From Actinomycetota bacterium (GTDB lineage Bacteria; Actinomycetota; UBA4738; HRBIN12): 64,000 bases of DNA. The notes beneath the pieces are model-generated. The model was not told the DNA's origin and did no database searches. It saw only the letters and a list, made by a program, of their open reading frames with translations. A program made the position numbers and the translations under genes. How positions within the stretch are numbered: position 1 is the first letter of the stretch; every line of letters begins with the position of its first letter. The stretch spans positions 314,922-378,921 of the forward strand of contig BPGL01000001.1 of NCBI GenBank assembly GCA_026003015.1. The letters are read 5' to 3'. Positions 53,384 through 61,254 of this stretch are shown here, in pieces.

Positions 53384-53389
53384 TATACT
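53384..53389 (+). promoter_or_regulatory. Candidate -10 box (TATACT) of infC-rpmI-rplT
   Basis: TATACT with TGTCGC 17 nt upstream, giving a leader of about 70 nt that holds the infC hairpin. Confidence 0.65.
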
Positions 53390-53418
53390 GCGGCTTCGAC
53401 GTGCTGGGTGTGGCTGGG

Positions 53419-53442
53419 GTGCACCGGAGCCTTCCGGTGCAC
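53419..53442 (+). promoter_or_regulatory. Leader hairpin upstream of infC
   Basis: GTGCACCGGA / TCCGGTGCAC, perfect 10-bp stem with GCCT loop, 9 bp before the AGGAGG ribosome-binding site. Translation initiation factor operons are commonly autoregulated through their leaders, so this hairpin is a candidate control element. Confidence 0.6.
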
Positions 53443-53466
53443 TCGTCGTCTAGGAGGTGATGCGGG

Positions 53467-54090
53467 GTCTCGACCGATCCGCGGATCAACGACCGGATCC
53501 GGGCTCCGGAGGTACGGCTCGTCGGGGCCGACGGCCAGCAGATCGGCGTCGTACCGACCGCCGACGCGCTGCGCCGGGCTCGGGAGCTCGACCTGGACCT
53601 GGTCGAGGTCGCGCCGCAGGCCGATCCGCCGGTGGCGCGGATCATGGACTACGGCAAGTACCGCTACGAGCGGGACCTCCGGCAGAAGGAGGCCCGGCGC
53701 AAGCAGGCGCGGACCGGTCTGAAGGAGATCAAGTTCCGCCCGAAGATCGACCCGCACGACTACGCCACGAAGAAGGGCCACGTCGAGCGCTTCCTGCGGG
53801 CGGGCAACAAGGTGAAGGTGACGATCATGTTCCGGGGCCGGGAGCTCGCCCACACCGAGCTCGGTCGCAAGATCCTGGACCGTCTCGTCGCCGACCTGGG
53901 GGAGCTCGTGGTCGTCGAGTCGATGCCCCGCCAGGAGGGGCGGAACATGATCATGGTGATCTCGCCGAACAAGCGGTACCTCGACGAGCTCGCCCGACGA
54001 GCGCGCAAGGCCGAGCGTGAGCCGAGCGCCGAGGAGCCGGCGCAGGCCGAGCCCGAGGCGCCGGTCGCGGCGGCCACCGACGAGGGGTGA
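53467..54090 (+). CDS. infC: Translation initiation factor IF-3, apparently with non-canonical GTC start
   Basis: Binds the 30S subunit and checks the initiator codon. N-terminal [20 protein letters not shown] and [21 protein letters not shown]-terminal [38 protein letters not shown] and [16 protein letters not shown]. The frame opens at 53461 after a TGA and contains no ATG, GTG or TTG before [11 protein letters not shown]. The codon at the homologous start is GTC 53467, 9 nt after a perfect AGGAGG. infC is known for rare starts (AUU in E. coli, AUC reported or inferred in actinobacteria). Alternatively, one extra G near 53464 hides ATG 53460. The rest of the frame is intact. Confidence 0.93.
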   Translation, partial: VSTDPRINDRIRAPEVRLVGADGQQIGVVPTADALRRARELDLDLVEVAPQADPPVARIMDYGKYRYERDLRQKEARRKQARTGLKEIKFRPKIDPHDYATKKGHVERFLRAGNKVKVTIMFRGRELAHTELGRKILDRLVADLGELVVVESMPRQEGRNMIMVISPNKRYLDELARRARKAEREPSAEEPAQAEPEAPVAAATDEG

Positions 54091-54097
54091 GGACCGG

Positions 54098-54295
54098 ATG
54101 CCGAAGCAGAAGACCCACCGAGCCTCCGCGAAGCGGTTCCGGATCACGCGGAGCGGCAAGATCGTGCGCCGGAAGGCGACGGGCAACCACATGCTGATGA
54201 AGAAGTCGAGCAGCCGGCGCCGGCGGATCGAAGGCACGGCGACGGTGGACACACCGGGTGAGCGGCGGACGCTGCGCCGACTGCTGGGGGCGTAG
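54098..54295 (+). CDS. rpmI: 50S ribosomal protein L35
   Basis: 65-residue basic protein: [20 protein letters not shown] and [19 protein letters not shown] are the L35 signature. ATG 54098 follows infC by 7 bp; rplT begins immediately after its stop. Part of the invariant infC-rpmI-rplT operon. Confidence 0.97.
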   Translation: MPKQKTHRASAKRFRITRSGKIVRRKATGNHMLMKKSSSRRRRIEGTATVDTPGERRTLRRLLGA

Positions 54296-54652
54296 ATGGC
54301 ACGGGTCAAGCGATCGGTCCACGCGAAGAAGAAGCGGCGCGCGATCCTCGCGCGCGCGAAGGGCTACACGGGTGCACGCCGGGTGCGGTACCGCGCGGCC
54401 AAGGAGCAGGTGCTCCATTCCGGGGCCTACGCGTACCGCGACCGTCGGGACCGCAAGGCCCAGTTCCGTCGGCTGTGGATCGCGCGGATCAACGCGGCGT
54501 GCCGCACGCACGGGCTGAGCTACGCGACCTTCATCGGCGGTCTGAAGAAGGCGGGGGTCGAGCTCGATCGCAAGATCCTCGCCGATCTCGCCGTGCGGGA
54601 CCCCGGGGCGTTCGCGGCCCTCGTGGACCGGGTCAAGGCCGAGCGCGGCTGA
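54296..54652 (+). CDS. rplT: 50S ribosomal protein L20
   Basis: 118 residues: [38 protein letters not shown], and [20 protein letters not shown]. Its ATG abuts the rpmI TAG with no gap. L20 binds 23S rRNA early in assembly and represses this operon in some bacteria. Confidence 0.98.
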   Translation: MARVKRSVHAKKKRRAILARAKGYTGARRVRYRAAKEQVLHSGAYAYRDRRDRKAQFRRLWIARINAACRTHGLSYATFIGGLKKAGVELDRKILADLAVRDPGAFAALVDRVKAERG

Positions 54653-54675
54653 CCCGCGCGGTCGCCGAGCCCACG

Positions 54676-54681
54676 TAGACT
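54676..54681 (+). promoter_or_regulatory. Candidate -10 box (TAGACT) of the methyltransferase-kinase fusion gene
   Basis: TAGACT in the 55-bp gap after rplT, 26 bp before the GTG start, so this gene would have a short leader with its purine-rich ribosome-binding site. Confidence 0.5.
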
Positions 54682-54707
54682 CGCCCCGTCCGACCGAGGG
54701 GGAGGAG

Positions 54708-56159
54708 GTGCTGAGCTCGGCCAGGAACCCCAAGGTCGCCGGGGCCGCCCGGCTGCGCAAGCGCGCCTTCCGCGAGCGCGATCGACGCTTCCTGGTCGAG
54801 GGCGCCCAGGGCGTCGGCGAGGGGCTCGAGGCCGGCGCGCTCGAGACGTTGTTCGTCCTCGACCCCCACGATCCCCTCGCGGTCCGGGCCCGCCAGGCGG
54901 GGGTCGACGTTCACCACGTGTCGGAGGACCTCCTGCGGCGGCTCGCCGCCACCGTCACCCCCCAAGGGGTCCTCGGCGTCGCCCGCTTCGTGGACGTGGA
55001 CCTCGAGGAGCTACCGGCCGAGGGCTGCCTCGCGCTGCTGCACGAGGTCCGCGACCCGGGCAACGCTGGGACGGTGATCCGTTCGGCCGACGCCGCCGGC
55101 GCGTCCGGCGTCGTGGTCTCGACCCGCTCCGTGGACGTGTACAACCCGAAGACCGTGCGCGCGACGGCGGGGTCGGTGTTCCACCTCCCGATCGTGCGCG
55201 AGGTGCCCACCGAGGATGCGATCCGCCGTCTCCGCGGCGAGGGGGTGCGGGTGCTCGCGATGGACGGGCGCGGGGACCGCGACCTGTACGGGATCGATCT
55301 GGGTGGACCCGTCGCGTTCTGCTTCGGCAACGAGGCGCACGGCCTGCCCGAGGAGATCCGCGCGCTGGCGGACGCGGTCGTGCGCGTGCCCCACGCGGGG
55401 AAGGCCGAGTCGCTGAACCTTGCCGCGGCGGCGACCGTGTGTCTGTTCGAGTGGGCCCGCCGTGCCCACCGGAGCGCGGAGGCCCTCGAGACCCTGATCG
55501 CCGCGGCCGCACACGACCTGCGCTCGCCCCTGACGGCGATGAAGGGGTTCGGCTACGCCCTCGAGCGTCACGCCGACCGGATGGAGCCCGAGCAGCGAGC
55601 GATGATGCTCACCGGGATCGTGCACGACGCCGACCGCATGGACACGATCCTGCGCCAGCTCGTCGACGCCGCGCGCCTGGTCGGCGGGTCCTTCGAGGTG
55701 TATCGGGAGCAGACCGATCTGTCGGAGCTCGTGCACCAGATCGCCGAGCAGCAGGCGCGCGATCCGGAGCACCCCCCGATCCGGTGGTCCGGCGAGGCGG
55801 GTCCGTTCCTGATCGACCCGGCGCGGATGCGGACGACGGTCCTCGCGTTCGCCGAGTCGCTCGTGTGGTGGACCGAGGAGGGACCGATCGAGGTCGGTGC
55901 GAAGCGGCGGGGTGCGAGGCTGCACCTGTGGGCCTCCCGGTCCGGGGCGCGGGTCTCGGCCGAGGAGGCCGAGGGGCTCTTCCGGCCTCGTCGGCCCGGT
56001 ACGGGAGCCGGCAGCAAGATGGGGCTCTACGTCGCCCGGGGGGTGGCCGAGGCCCAGGGGGGCCGCGCCTGGGCGGAGGTCGCCGACGGCGTGCTCAGCT
56101 TCCACGTCGAGCTGCCGCTGCCCGAGCGCGTCGCGGTCCGGGAGGCGGCGGACGGCTAG
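54708..56159 (+). CDS. Fusion of SpoU/TrmH RNA 2'-O-methyltransferase and histidine-kinase-like module
   Basis: 483 residues. Part 1 (about 1-252) is a complete SpoU methyltransferase: LSSARNPKVAGAARLRKRAF, FLVEGAQGVGEGLEAG, motif 1 LHEVRDPGNAGTVIRSADAA (111-130), motif 2 FGNEAHGLP, motif 3 VRVPHAGKAESLNLAAAATV. Part 2 (about 255-475) has a HisKA-type dimerisation helix with phosphoacceptor His269 in AAAAHDLRSPLTAMKGFGYA. An ATPase-like domain follows that keeps GAGSKMGLYVARGVAEAQGG, but the N-box Asn is gone (VLAFAESLVWW) and no DxGxG motif is seen. The frame is continuous with no linker stop. Single-domain tsnR-type genes occupy this slot in relatives. Dimer scaffold, ligand sensing or regulated methylation are possible. 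Confidence 0.85.
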   Translation: MLSSARNPKVAGAARLRKRAFRERDRRFLVEGAQGVGEGLEAGALETLFVLDPHDPLAVRARQAGVDVHHVSEDLLRRLAATVTPQGVLGVARFVDVDLEELPAEGCLALLHEVRDPGNAGTVIRSADAAGASGVVVSTRSVDVYNPKTVRATAGSVFHLPIVREVPTEDAIRRLRGEGVRVLAMDGRGDRDLYGIDLGGPVAFCFGNEAHGLPEEIRALADAVVRVPHAGKAESLNLAAAATVCLFEWARRAHRSAEALETLIAAAAHDLRSPLTAMKGFGYALERHADRMEPEQRAMMLTGIVHDADRMDTILRQLVDAARLVGGSFEVYREQTDLSELVHQIAEQQARDPEHPPIRWSGEAGPFLIDPARMRTTVLAFAESLVWWTEEGPIEVGAKRRGARLHLWASRSGARVSAEEAEGLFRPRRPGTGAGSKMGLYVARGVAEAQGGRAWAEVADGVLSFHVELPLPERVAVREAADG

Positions 56160-56162
56160 ACT
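56157..56162 (+). promoter_or_regulatory. Candidate -10 box (TAGACT) of pheS, containing the upstream stop codon
   Basis: TAGACT ends 10 nt before ATG 56173. Its TAG is the stop of the fusion gene. Predicts a nearly leaderless pheST mRNA; no tRNA-sensing leader fits in the gap. Confidence 0.6.
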
Positions 56163-56172
56163 CGGCGGCCTG

Positions 56173-57228
56173 ATGGACGTCGAGACGATGATCGCCACCT
56201 TCGAGGCGGAGCGGGAGCGCGCGCTGGTCCTGGCGCGGGGGGCCGCGACGCCGGAGGAGCTCGAGGCCGCGCGCGTGGCGGTGCTCGGGCGACGATCGCC
56301 GTTCGCCGAGGCGCAGCGACGCCTGGGCGCGCTGCAGCCCGAGGACCGTCGGCGCGCGGGCAAGGTCGCGAACGAGGCGCGCGAGGCGATCGTCGCGGCC
56401 CTTGCGACCCGAGCTAGCGAGCTCGAGGCGGCGGCGGAGGAGCAGCTCGTCGCGGCCGATCGCATCGACCTGACGCTTCCCGGTCGGCGACCGCCGATCG
56501 GGTCGCTGCACCCGCTCACGATCATCGAGGACGAGGTCGTCGAGGCGTTCGTCGCGATGGGGTTCCGCGTCGTCGAGGGCCCCGAGGTGGAGGATGACTG
56601 GCACAACTTCGAGGCGCTGAACATCCCGGCGGACCACCCCGCGCGCACGATGAAGGACTCCCTGTACGTCGACGTGCCGGGGCAGCCGGGGCTCCTGTTG
56701 CGCACCGAGACCTCGGCCGCGCAGATCCGCACGATGGAGTCGCAGGGGCCGCCCGTGTACATCGTGTCTCCGGGTCGCGTCTTCCGGCGCGAGACGCCGG
56801 ACGCGACCCACCTGCCGGTGTTCCACCAGGTGGAGTGCCTGGTCGTGGACGAGGGGATCACCTTCGCCGATCTCAAGGGCACCCTCGAGGCGCTCGTGCG
56901 CTCGCTGTTCGGCCCGAGCCGGCGCGTGCGGCTCGGGCCGGCCTACTTCCCCTTCGTCGAGCCGGGCGCCGAGGTGGGCGTGTCGTGCTTCCGCTGCGAT
57001 GGAGCGGGGTGCCGCGTATGCGGCAACGGATGGATCGAGCTGCTGGGGGCCGGGATGGTGCATCCGCAGGTCCTCGAGAACTGCGGGTACGACAGCGAGC
57101 GCCTGACCGGGTTCGCGTTCGGGATGGGGATCGAGCGGGTGGCGATGCTGCGGTGGGGGATCCCCGACATGCGCCTGTTGATCGAGGGCGACGTGCGGTT
57201 CCTCGAGCAGTTCGGAGGCGCCGCGTGA
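56173..57228 (+). CDS. pheS: Phenylalanyl-tRNA synthetase alpha subunit
   Basis: Catalytic subunit of PheRS. The N-terminal coiled-coil arm (AEAQRRLGALQPEDRRRAGK) is followed by LHPLTIIEDEVVEAFVAMGF, motif 2 FRRETPDATHLPVFHQVE, a Cys-rich CFRCDGAGCRVCGNGWIELL and motif 3 GFAFGMGIERVAMLRWG. 351 residues. Its stop overlaps the pheT GTG. Confidence 0.97.
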   Translation: MDVETMIATFEAERERALVLARGAATPEELEAARVAVLGRRSPFAEAQRRLGALQPEDRRRAGKVANEAREAIVAALATRASELEAAAEEQLVAADRIDLTLPGRRPPIGSLHPLTIIEDEVVEAFVAMGFRVVEGPEVEDDWHNFEALNIPADHPARTMKDSLYVDVPGQPGLLLRTETSAAQIRTMESQGPPVYIVSPGRVFRRETPDATHLPVFHQVECLVVDEGITFADLKGTLEALVRSLFGPSRRVRLGPAYFPFVEPGAEVGVSCFRCDGAGCRVCGNGWIELLGAGMVHPQVLENCGYDSERLTGFAFGMGIERVAMLRWGIPDMRLLIEGDVRFLEQFGGAA

Positions 57229-59606
57229 GGGTTCCCCTCGCCTGGCTCCGGGAGCTCGTGCCGGTCGAGCTCGAGACCGAGGAGCTCATCGAGCGCATCG
57301 GGCGACGGGGCGTCAAGGTCGAGGGCGTGCTCGAGCCGTGGTCGGGGCTGTCGGGCGTCGTGGTCGCCGAGGTGCTCGACGTGCGGGACCATCCGAACTC
57401 CGACCGCCTGTGCCTCGCGCGGGTCCGGACCCCGCAGCGCGAGGCCGAGGTGGTGGTCGGGGTTCGGAACATGCGCCCGGGGGACCGGGTTCCGTGGGCG
57501 CCTCCCGGCGCGCGCGTCCCCGAGCTCGACCGGCCCCTCGAGGCGCGTGCGATCCGCGGCGTCGTCTCCGAGGGGATGCTGTGTTCGCCCCGGGAGCTCG
57601 CGCTCGGCGCGGAGCACGAGGGGATCCTCGTGCTCGACGATCCCGACCTCGTTCCGGGGACCGACCTGCGAACCGGCCTCGGGCTCGACCAGCCGGTCCT
57701 CGACATCGAGGTGGAGCCGAACCGCCCCGACTTCCTGTCGGTGCTCGGCGTCGCTCGGGAGGTGGCCGCGGCGACGGGCGCGCCGATCGTCGAGCCACCG
57801 GCGGCGCTCGCCGAGACGGACGAGCGCGCCAGCGAGGTCGCGAGCGTTCGGATCGAGGCGACGGACGCCTGTTCCCGCTACGTCGCGCGGATGCTCAGGG
57901 GCGTTCGGCCCGTGGCCTCGCCGTTGTGGGCGCGGGCCCGCCTGGTCGCGGCGGGGATGCGCCCGATCTCCGCCGTCGTCGACGCGACGAACTACGTGAT
58001 GCTCGAGCTCGGCCAGCCGCTGCACGCGTTCGATCTCGCGCGCCTGACGGGGCCCGCGATCGTGGTGCGCTATGCGCAGGCGGGAGAGCGGCTGACGACG
58101 CTCGACGGCGTCGAACGCGTGCTCGAGCCCGAGGACCTGCTGATCTGCGACGCGAGCGGCCCCGTGGCGATCGCCGGGGTGATGGGGGGCGCGACCTCGG
58201 AGGTCGACGCGTCGACGACCGACGTGCTGCTGGAGTCCGCCCACTTCGCCCGCGGTCGGATCCTCAGGACGGCGCGACGGCTCGACCTGCATACCGAGGC
58301 CTCCCATCGGTTCGAGCGAGGGACGGACCCCGAGGGGCTCGACCGAGCCGCGGCGCGGTGCGCCGCCCTGATCGCCGCCTGGACGGGAGCGAGCGTGGCC
58401 TCGGGCGTGGCGGAGGCGGGCGAGGTTCCACCGCGTCGGCGGGTCGTGCTGCGCCCGGACCGAGCCTCGTCCGTGCTCGGCTACCCGGTCTCGATCCGCG
58501 ACGCCGCCGGGGCGTTCGCCGAGCTCGGGCTCCCGCACCGGATCGACGGCGACCGCGTGGAGGTCGAGGTCCCCGGCTACCGCGTGGACCTCGAGCGGGA
58601 GGTCGACCTCATCGAGGAGGTCCTCCGGGTCCAGGGCTACGACCGGGTCGGGTCCCGGCTGCCCCGCGCCCCCCACCCGGGCGGCGCTCCCCCCGCCTAC
58701 GCCTTCGCGCGTCGGCTCAAGGAGGCGCTCCTTCGGGCCGGCCTTCGCGAGATCCGTCCCACGCCGTTCGTGTCCGCCGACGACGCGGCGGTCGGGGGCG
58801 CCCGCGCGGTGCCCGTGGCGAACCCGCTGCGCGTCGAGGAGGGGTTCTTGCGCACGAGCCTCGTCCCCGGCCTCGCGCGGTCGGCCGCGCGCAACCTCGA
58901 TCTCGGGGCGCGCGGGGTGGCGCTGTTCGAGGTCGGCGTCGTGTTCGACCTCGCCGACGGGGTTCGCGAGCGACGCAGGGTCGGGTTCGTGCTCGCCGGC
59001 GCCGCCCCGGCCGCATGGGACGCGCCGGAGCGTCCGGTCGACGTGCTCGACGCGCGTGGGGTCCTGGAAGCGGTCCTGGCCGACGTCGGCGTCGAGGGGT
59101 GGGAGCTCGCCGCGGTCCCCGACGGTCCGTGGCACCCCGGTCGGTCCGCGGCCGTTCGGGTGGGGTCCGCGGAGGCCGGCGTGCTCGGGGAGCTGCACCC
59201 GCGCGCGGCGCGGGCCTTCGGCGTCGAGGGCCGCGTCGCGCTGTGCGAGCTCGACGTCGCGGCGCTGGCGGGCGCGCGCCGGACGGAGCGCACGGTCCGG
59301 GAGACGCCGCGCGTGCCGCCGGTGCGCCGGGACCTGGCGTTCGTCGTGCCGGCGGAGGTTCCGGCCGGTCGCGTCCGGGCGATCTTGACCGAGGCGGGCG
59401 GCGAGCTCCTCGACGAAGCGGTGCTGTTCGACGTGTACGAGGGCCCGCCCCTGCCGGCGGGGCGGAAGAGCCTGGCCTTCGCGGTGAGCTTCCGCGCGCC
59501 CGATCGGACGCTCGAGGGGCAGGAGGTCCAGCCCATCGTGGAGCGGATCGTGGAGCGGATCGCCGCGGAGGTCGGGGGCGAGCTCCGCACGACCCGGGCG
59601 GGGTGA
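57225..59606 (+). CDS. pheT: Phenylalanyl-tRNA synthetase beta subunit
   Basis: 793 residues: an EMAP-like tRNA-binding domain (VVVAEVLDVRDHPNSDRLCL), the B3/B4 editing domain (VEPNRPDFLSVLGVAREVAA; VDATNYVMLELGQPLHAFDL), B5 (VPGYRVDLEREVDLIEEVLR), a catalytic-like core, and the C-terminal anticodon-binding FDX-ACB domain (PPVRRDLAFVVPAEVPAGRV). GTG start coupled to pheS. Confidence 0.97.
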   Translation: MRVPLAWLRELVPVELETEELIERIGRRGVKVEGVLEPWSGLSGVVVAEVLDVRDHPNSDRLCLARVRTPQREAEVVVGVRNMRPGDRVPWAPPGARVPELDRPLEARAIRGVVSEGMLCSPRELALGAEHEGILVLDDPDLVPGTDLRTGLGLDQPVLDIEVEPNRPDFLSVLGVAREVAAATGAPIVEPPAALAETDERASEVASVRIEATDACSRYVARMLRGVRPVASPLWARARLVAAGMRPISAVVDATNYVMLELGQPLHAFDLARLTGPAIVVRYAQAGERLTTLDGVERVLEPEDLLICDASGPVAIAGVMGGATSEVDASTTDVLLESAHFARGRILRTARRLDLHTEASHRFERGTDPEGLDRAAARCAALIAAWTGASVASGVAEAGEVPPRRRVVLRPDRASSVLGYPVSIRDAAGAFAELGLPHRIDGDRVEVEVPGYRVDLEREVDLIEEVLRVQGYDRVGSRLPRAPHPGGAPPAYAFARRLKEALLRAGLREIRPTPFVSADDAAVGGARAVPVANPLRVEEGFLRTSLVPGLARSAARNLDLGARGVALFEVGVVFDLADGVRERRRVGFVLAGAAPAAWDAPERPVDVLDARGVLEAVLADVGVEGWELAAVPDGPWHPGRSAAVRVGSAEAGVLGELHPRAARAFGVEGRVALCELDVAALAGARRTERTVRETPRVPPVRRDLAFVVPAEVPAGRVRAILTEAGGELLDEAVLFDVYEGPPLPAGRKSLAFAVSFRAPDRTLEGQEVQPIVERIVERIAAEVGGELRTTRAG

Positions 59607-59644
59607 CGTCGTCGCGCGTGATGGCCGGCCGGGCGCGCCCCGGC

Positions 59645-59650
59645 TAGACT
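59645..59650 (+). promoter_or_regulatory. Candidate -10 box (TAGACT) of argF
   Basis: TAGACT ends 10 nt before ATG 59661, in a 54-bp gap. No ARG box is evident in the gap, so arginine control is not seen here. Confidence 0.55.
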
Positions 59651-59660
59651 CCAGCGGCGG

Positions 59661-60581
59661 ATGGCGCGCCACTTCCTTTCGGTCGACGACCTCGACGCCG
59701 AGGAGCTCCTCGACCTGCTCGACCTCGCCGACCGTCTGAAGGCCGACCGTTCCCTGTACCGAGGCGCCCTCGACGGCCGGTCGGTGGCGCTGATCTTCGA
59801 GAAGGCGTCGACGCGCACGCGCGTGTCCTTCGAGGTCGGGCTCGCGCAGCTCGGCGCCCAGCCGATCGCCCTGGCAGCCGGGGACCTGCAGCTGGGTCGC
59901 GGGGAGACGATCGAGGACACTGGCCGCGTGCTGTCGCGCTACGTCGACGCGGTCGTGCTTCGAACCTTCGAGCAGGACCGACTCGAAGCCCTGGCGCGAG
60001 CGGCGTCCGTGCCGGTCGTCAACGCCCTGTCGGATTTCGAGCATCCCTGCCAGGCGCTCGCGGACCTGCAGACGGTCCGAGAGCGGCTCGGAGGCCTCGC
60101 CGGACGGGTCCTGACGTTCGTCGGGGACGGCAACAACGTGGCGCACTCGCTCCTGCTCGCCGGCGCCAAGGCCGGGATGATCGTCCGCGTGGCGACGCCG
60201 CCGGGGTTCGAGCCGATCCCGCTCGTCGTGCAGCGCGCGAGCGAGATCGCGTCGACGACCGGTGGGTCGGTCGAGGTCGGCAACGACCCGAAGTCGGCGG
60301 CGCTCGGCGCGCACGCGCTGTACACGGACGTGTGGGCGAGCATGGGTCAGGAGGAGGAGGCCGACGAGCGGTCCCTCGTCTTCCCCGCGTACCGGATCGA
60401 TGAGGAGCTGCTCGGGCTCGCCGCCCCGGACGCGATCGTGCTGCACTGCCTGCCCGCGCACCGCGGTCAGGAGATCACCGACGAGGTGATCGACGGGCCG
60501 CGCTCGGCCGTGTGGGACCAGGCCGAGAACCGGCTGCACGCGCAGAAGGCCCTGATGCTCAGCCTGCTCGGCGTGGACTGA
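59661..60581 (+). CDS. argF: Ornithine carbamoyltransferase
   Basis: Makes citrulline from ornithine and carbamoyl phosphate. FEKASTRTRVSFEVGLAQLG, GDLQLGRGETIEDTGRVL, DFEHPCQALADLQTV, FVGDGNNVAHSLLLAGAK, YTDVWASMGQEEEADER and HCLPAHRGQEIT are all canonical. 306 residues. In Mycobacterium argCJB-D lie between pheT and argF; here argF follows pheT directly, so the arg operon is split or reduced. Confidence 0.96.
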   Translation: MARHFLSVDDLDAEELLDLLDLADRLKADRSLYRGALDGRSVALIFEKASTRTRVSFEVGLAQLGAQPIALAAGDLQLGRGETIEDTGRVLSRYVDAVVLRTFEQDRLEALARAASVPVVNALSDFEHPCQALADLQTVRERLGGLAGRVLTFVGDGNNVAHSLLLAGAKAGMIVRVATPPGFEPIPLVVQRASEIASTTGGSVEVGNDPKSAALGAHALYTDVWASMGQEEEADERSLVFPAYRIDEELLGLAAPDAIVLHCLPAHRGQEITDEVIDGPRSAVWDQAENRLHAQKALMLSLLGVD

Positions 60582-60594
60582 GCTGGCGGGTTCG

Positions 60595-61254
60595 ATGCCC
60601 GAACGGCTCGAGCGCGAGGCGCTCGCGGCGCCGGCCCTCGAGGTCGCGCCGGCCCTCGTCGGTCAGGTGCTCGTCCGCGCGCTGCCGGGCGGCCGCCGGC
60701 TCGCCGCCAGGATCGTCGAGGTCGAGGCCTACGAGCAGGACGACCCCGCGAGCCACGCGCATCGGGGTCCCACGGACCGGAACCGCACGATGTTCGGCCC
60801 GCCCGGGCACCTGTACGTCTACTTCACCTACGGCATGCACTGGTGCATGAACGTGGTCACCGGACCTGCGGGGCAGGGGTGCGCGGTGCTCCTGCGCGCC
60901 GGCGAGCCCCTTGAGGGGATCGACGAGATGCGCCGCCGCCGCCCGGGCCGGCCCGTGCGGGAGCTGTGCGCGGGTCCGGCGCGCTGGACCCGGGCGTTCG
61001 GGGTCGACGGGCGGCTGGATGGGGCCGACGTGATCGACGGACGGGAGATCTGGCTCGAGCGCGGGCCCGGCGCCTCGCGGGTCGTGGCGGCGCCCCGGGT
61101 CGGGATCCGCCGGGCGGCCGACCGGCCCTGGCGTTTCCTCGATCCGGGCAGCCCGGCGCTCTCGCGGCCGGCTCCGCCGCTGCGAGAGCCGACCGCCCAG
61201 GCCGCTCGGCGCCGACCTCCGCGTCTCGGGCCGGACGCCACCGCGGCGCGTTAG
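60595..61254 (+). CDS. mpg: 3-Methyladenine DNA glycosylase (Mpg/AAG family)
   Basis: Excises alkylated purines. RIVEVEAYEQDDPASHAHRG contains the catalytic Glu; TDRNRTMFGPPGHLYVYFTY and GMHWCMNVVTGPAGQGCAVL line the base pocket; GPARWTRAFGVDG follows. 219 residues. Mpg near tyrS is the mycobacterial order as well. Its TAG overlaps the PBP stop on the other strand by 3-4 bp (TTAG). Confidence 0.94.
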   Translation: MPERLEREALAAPALEVAPALVGQVLVRALPGGRRLAARIVEVEAYEQDDPASHAHRGPTDRNRTMFGPPGHLYVYFTYGMHWCMNVVTGPAGQGCAVLLRAGEPLEGIDEMRRRRPGRPVRELCAGPARWTRAFGVDGRLDGADVIDGREIWLERGPGASRVVAAPRVGIRRAADRPWRFLDPGSPALSRPAPPLREPTAQAARRRPPRLGPDATAAR

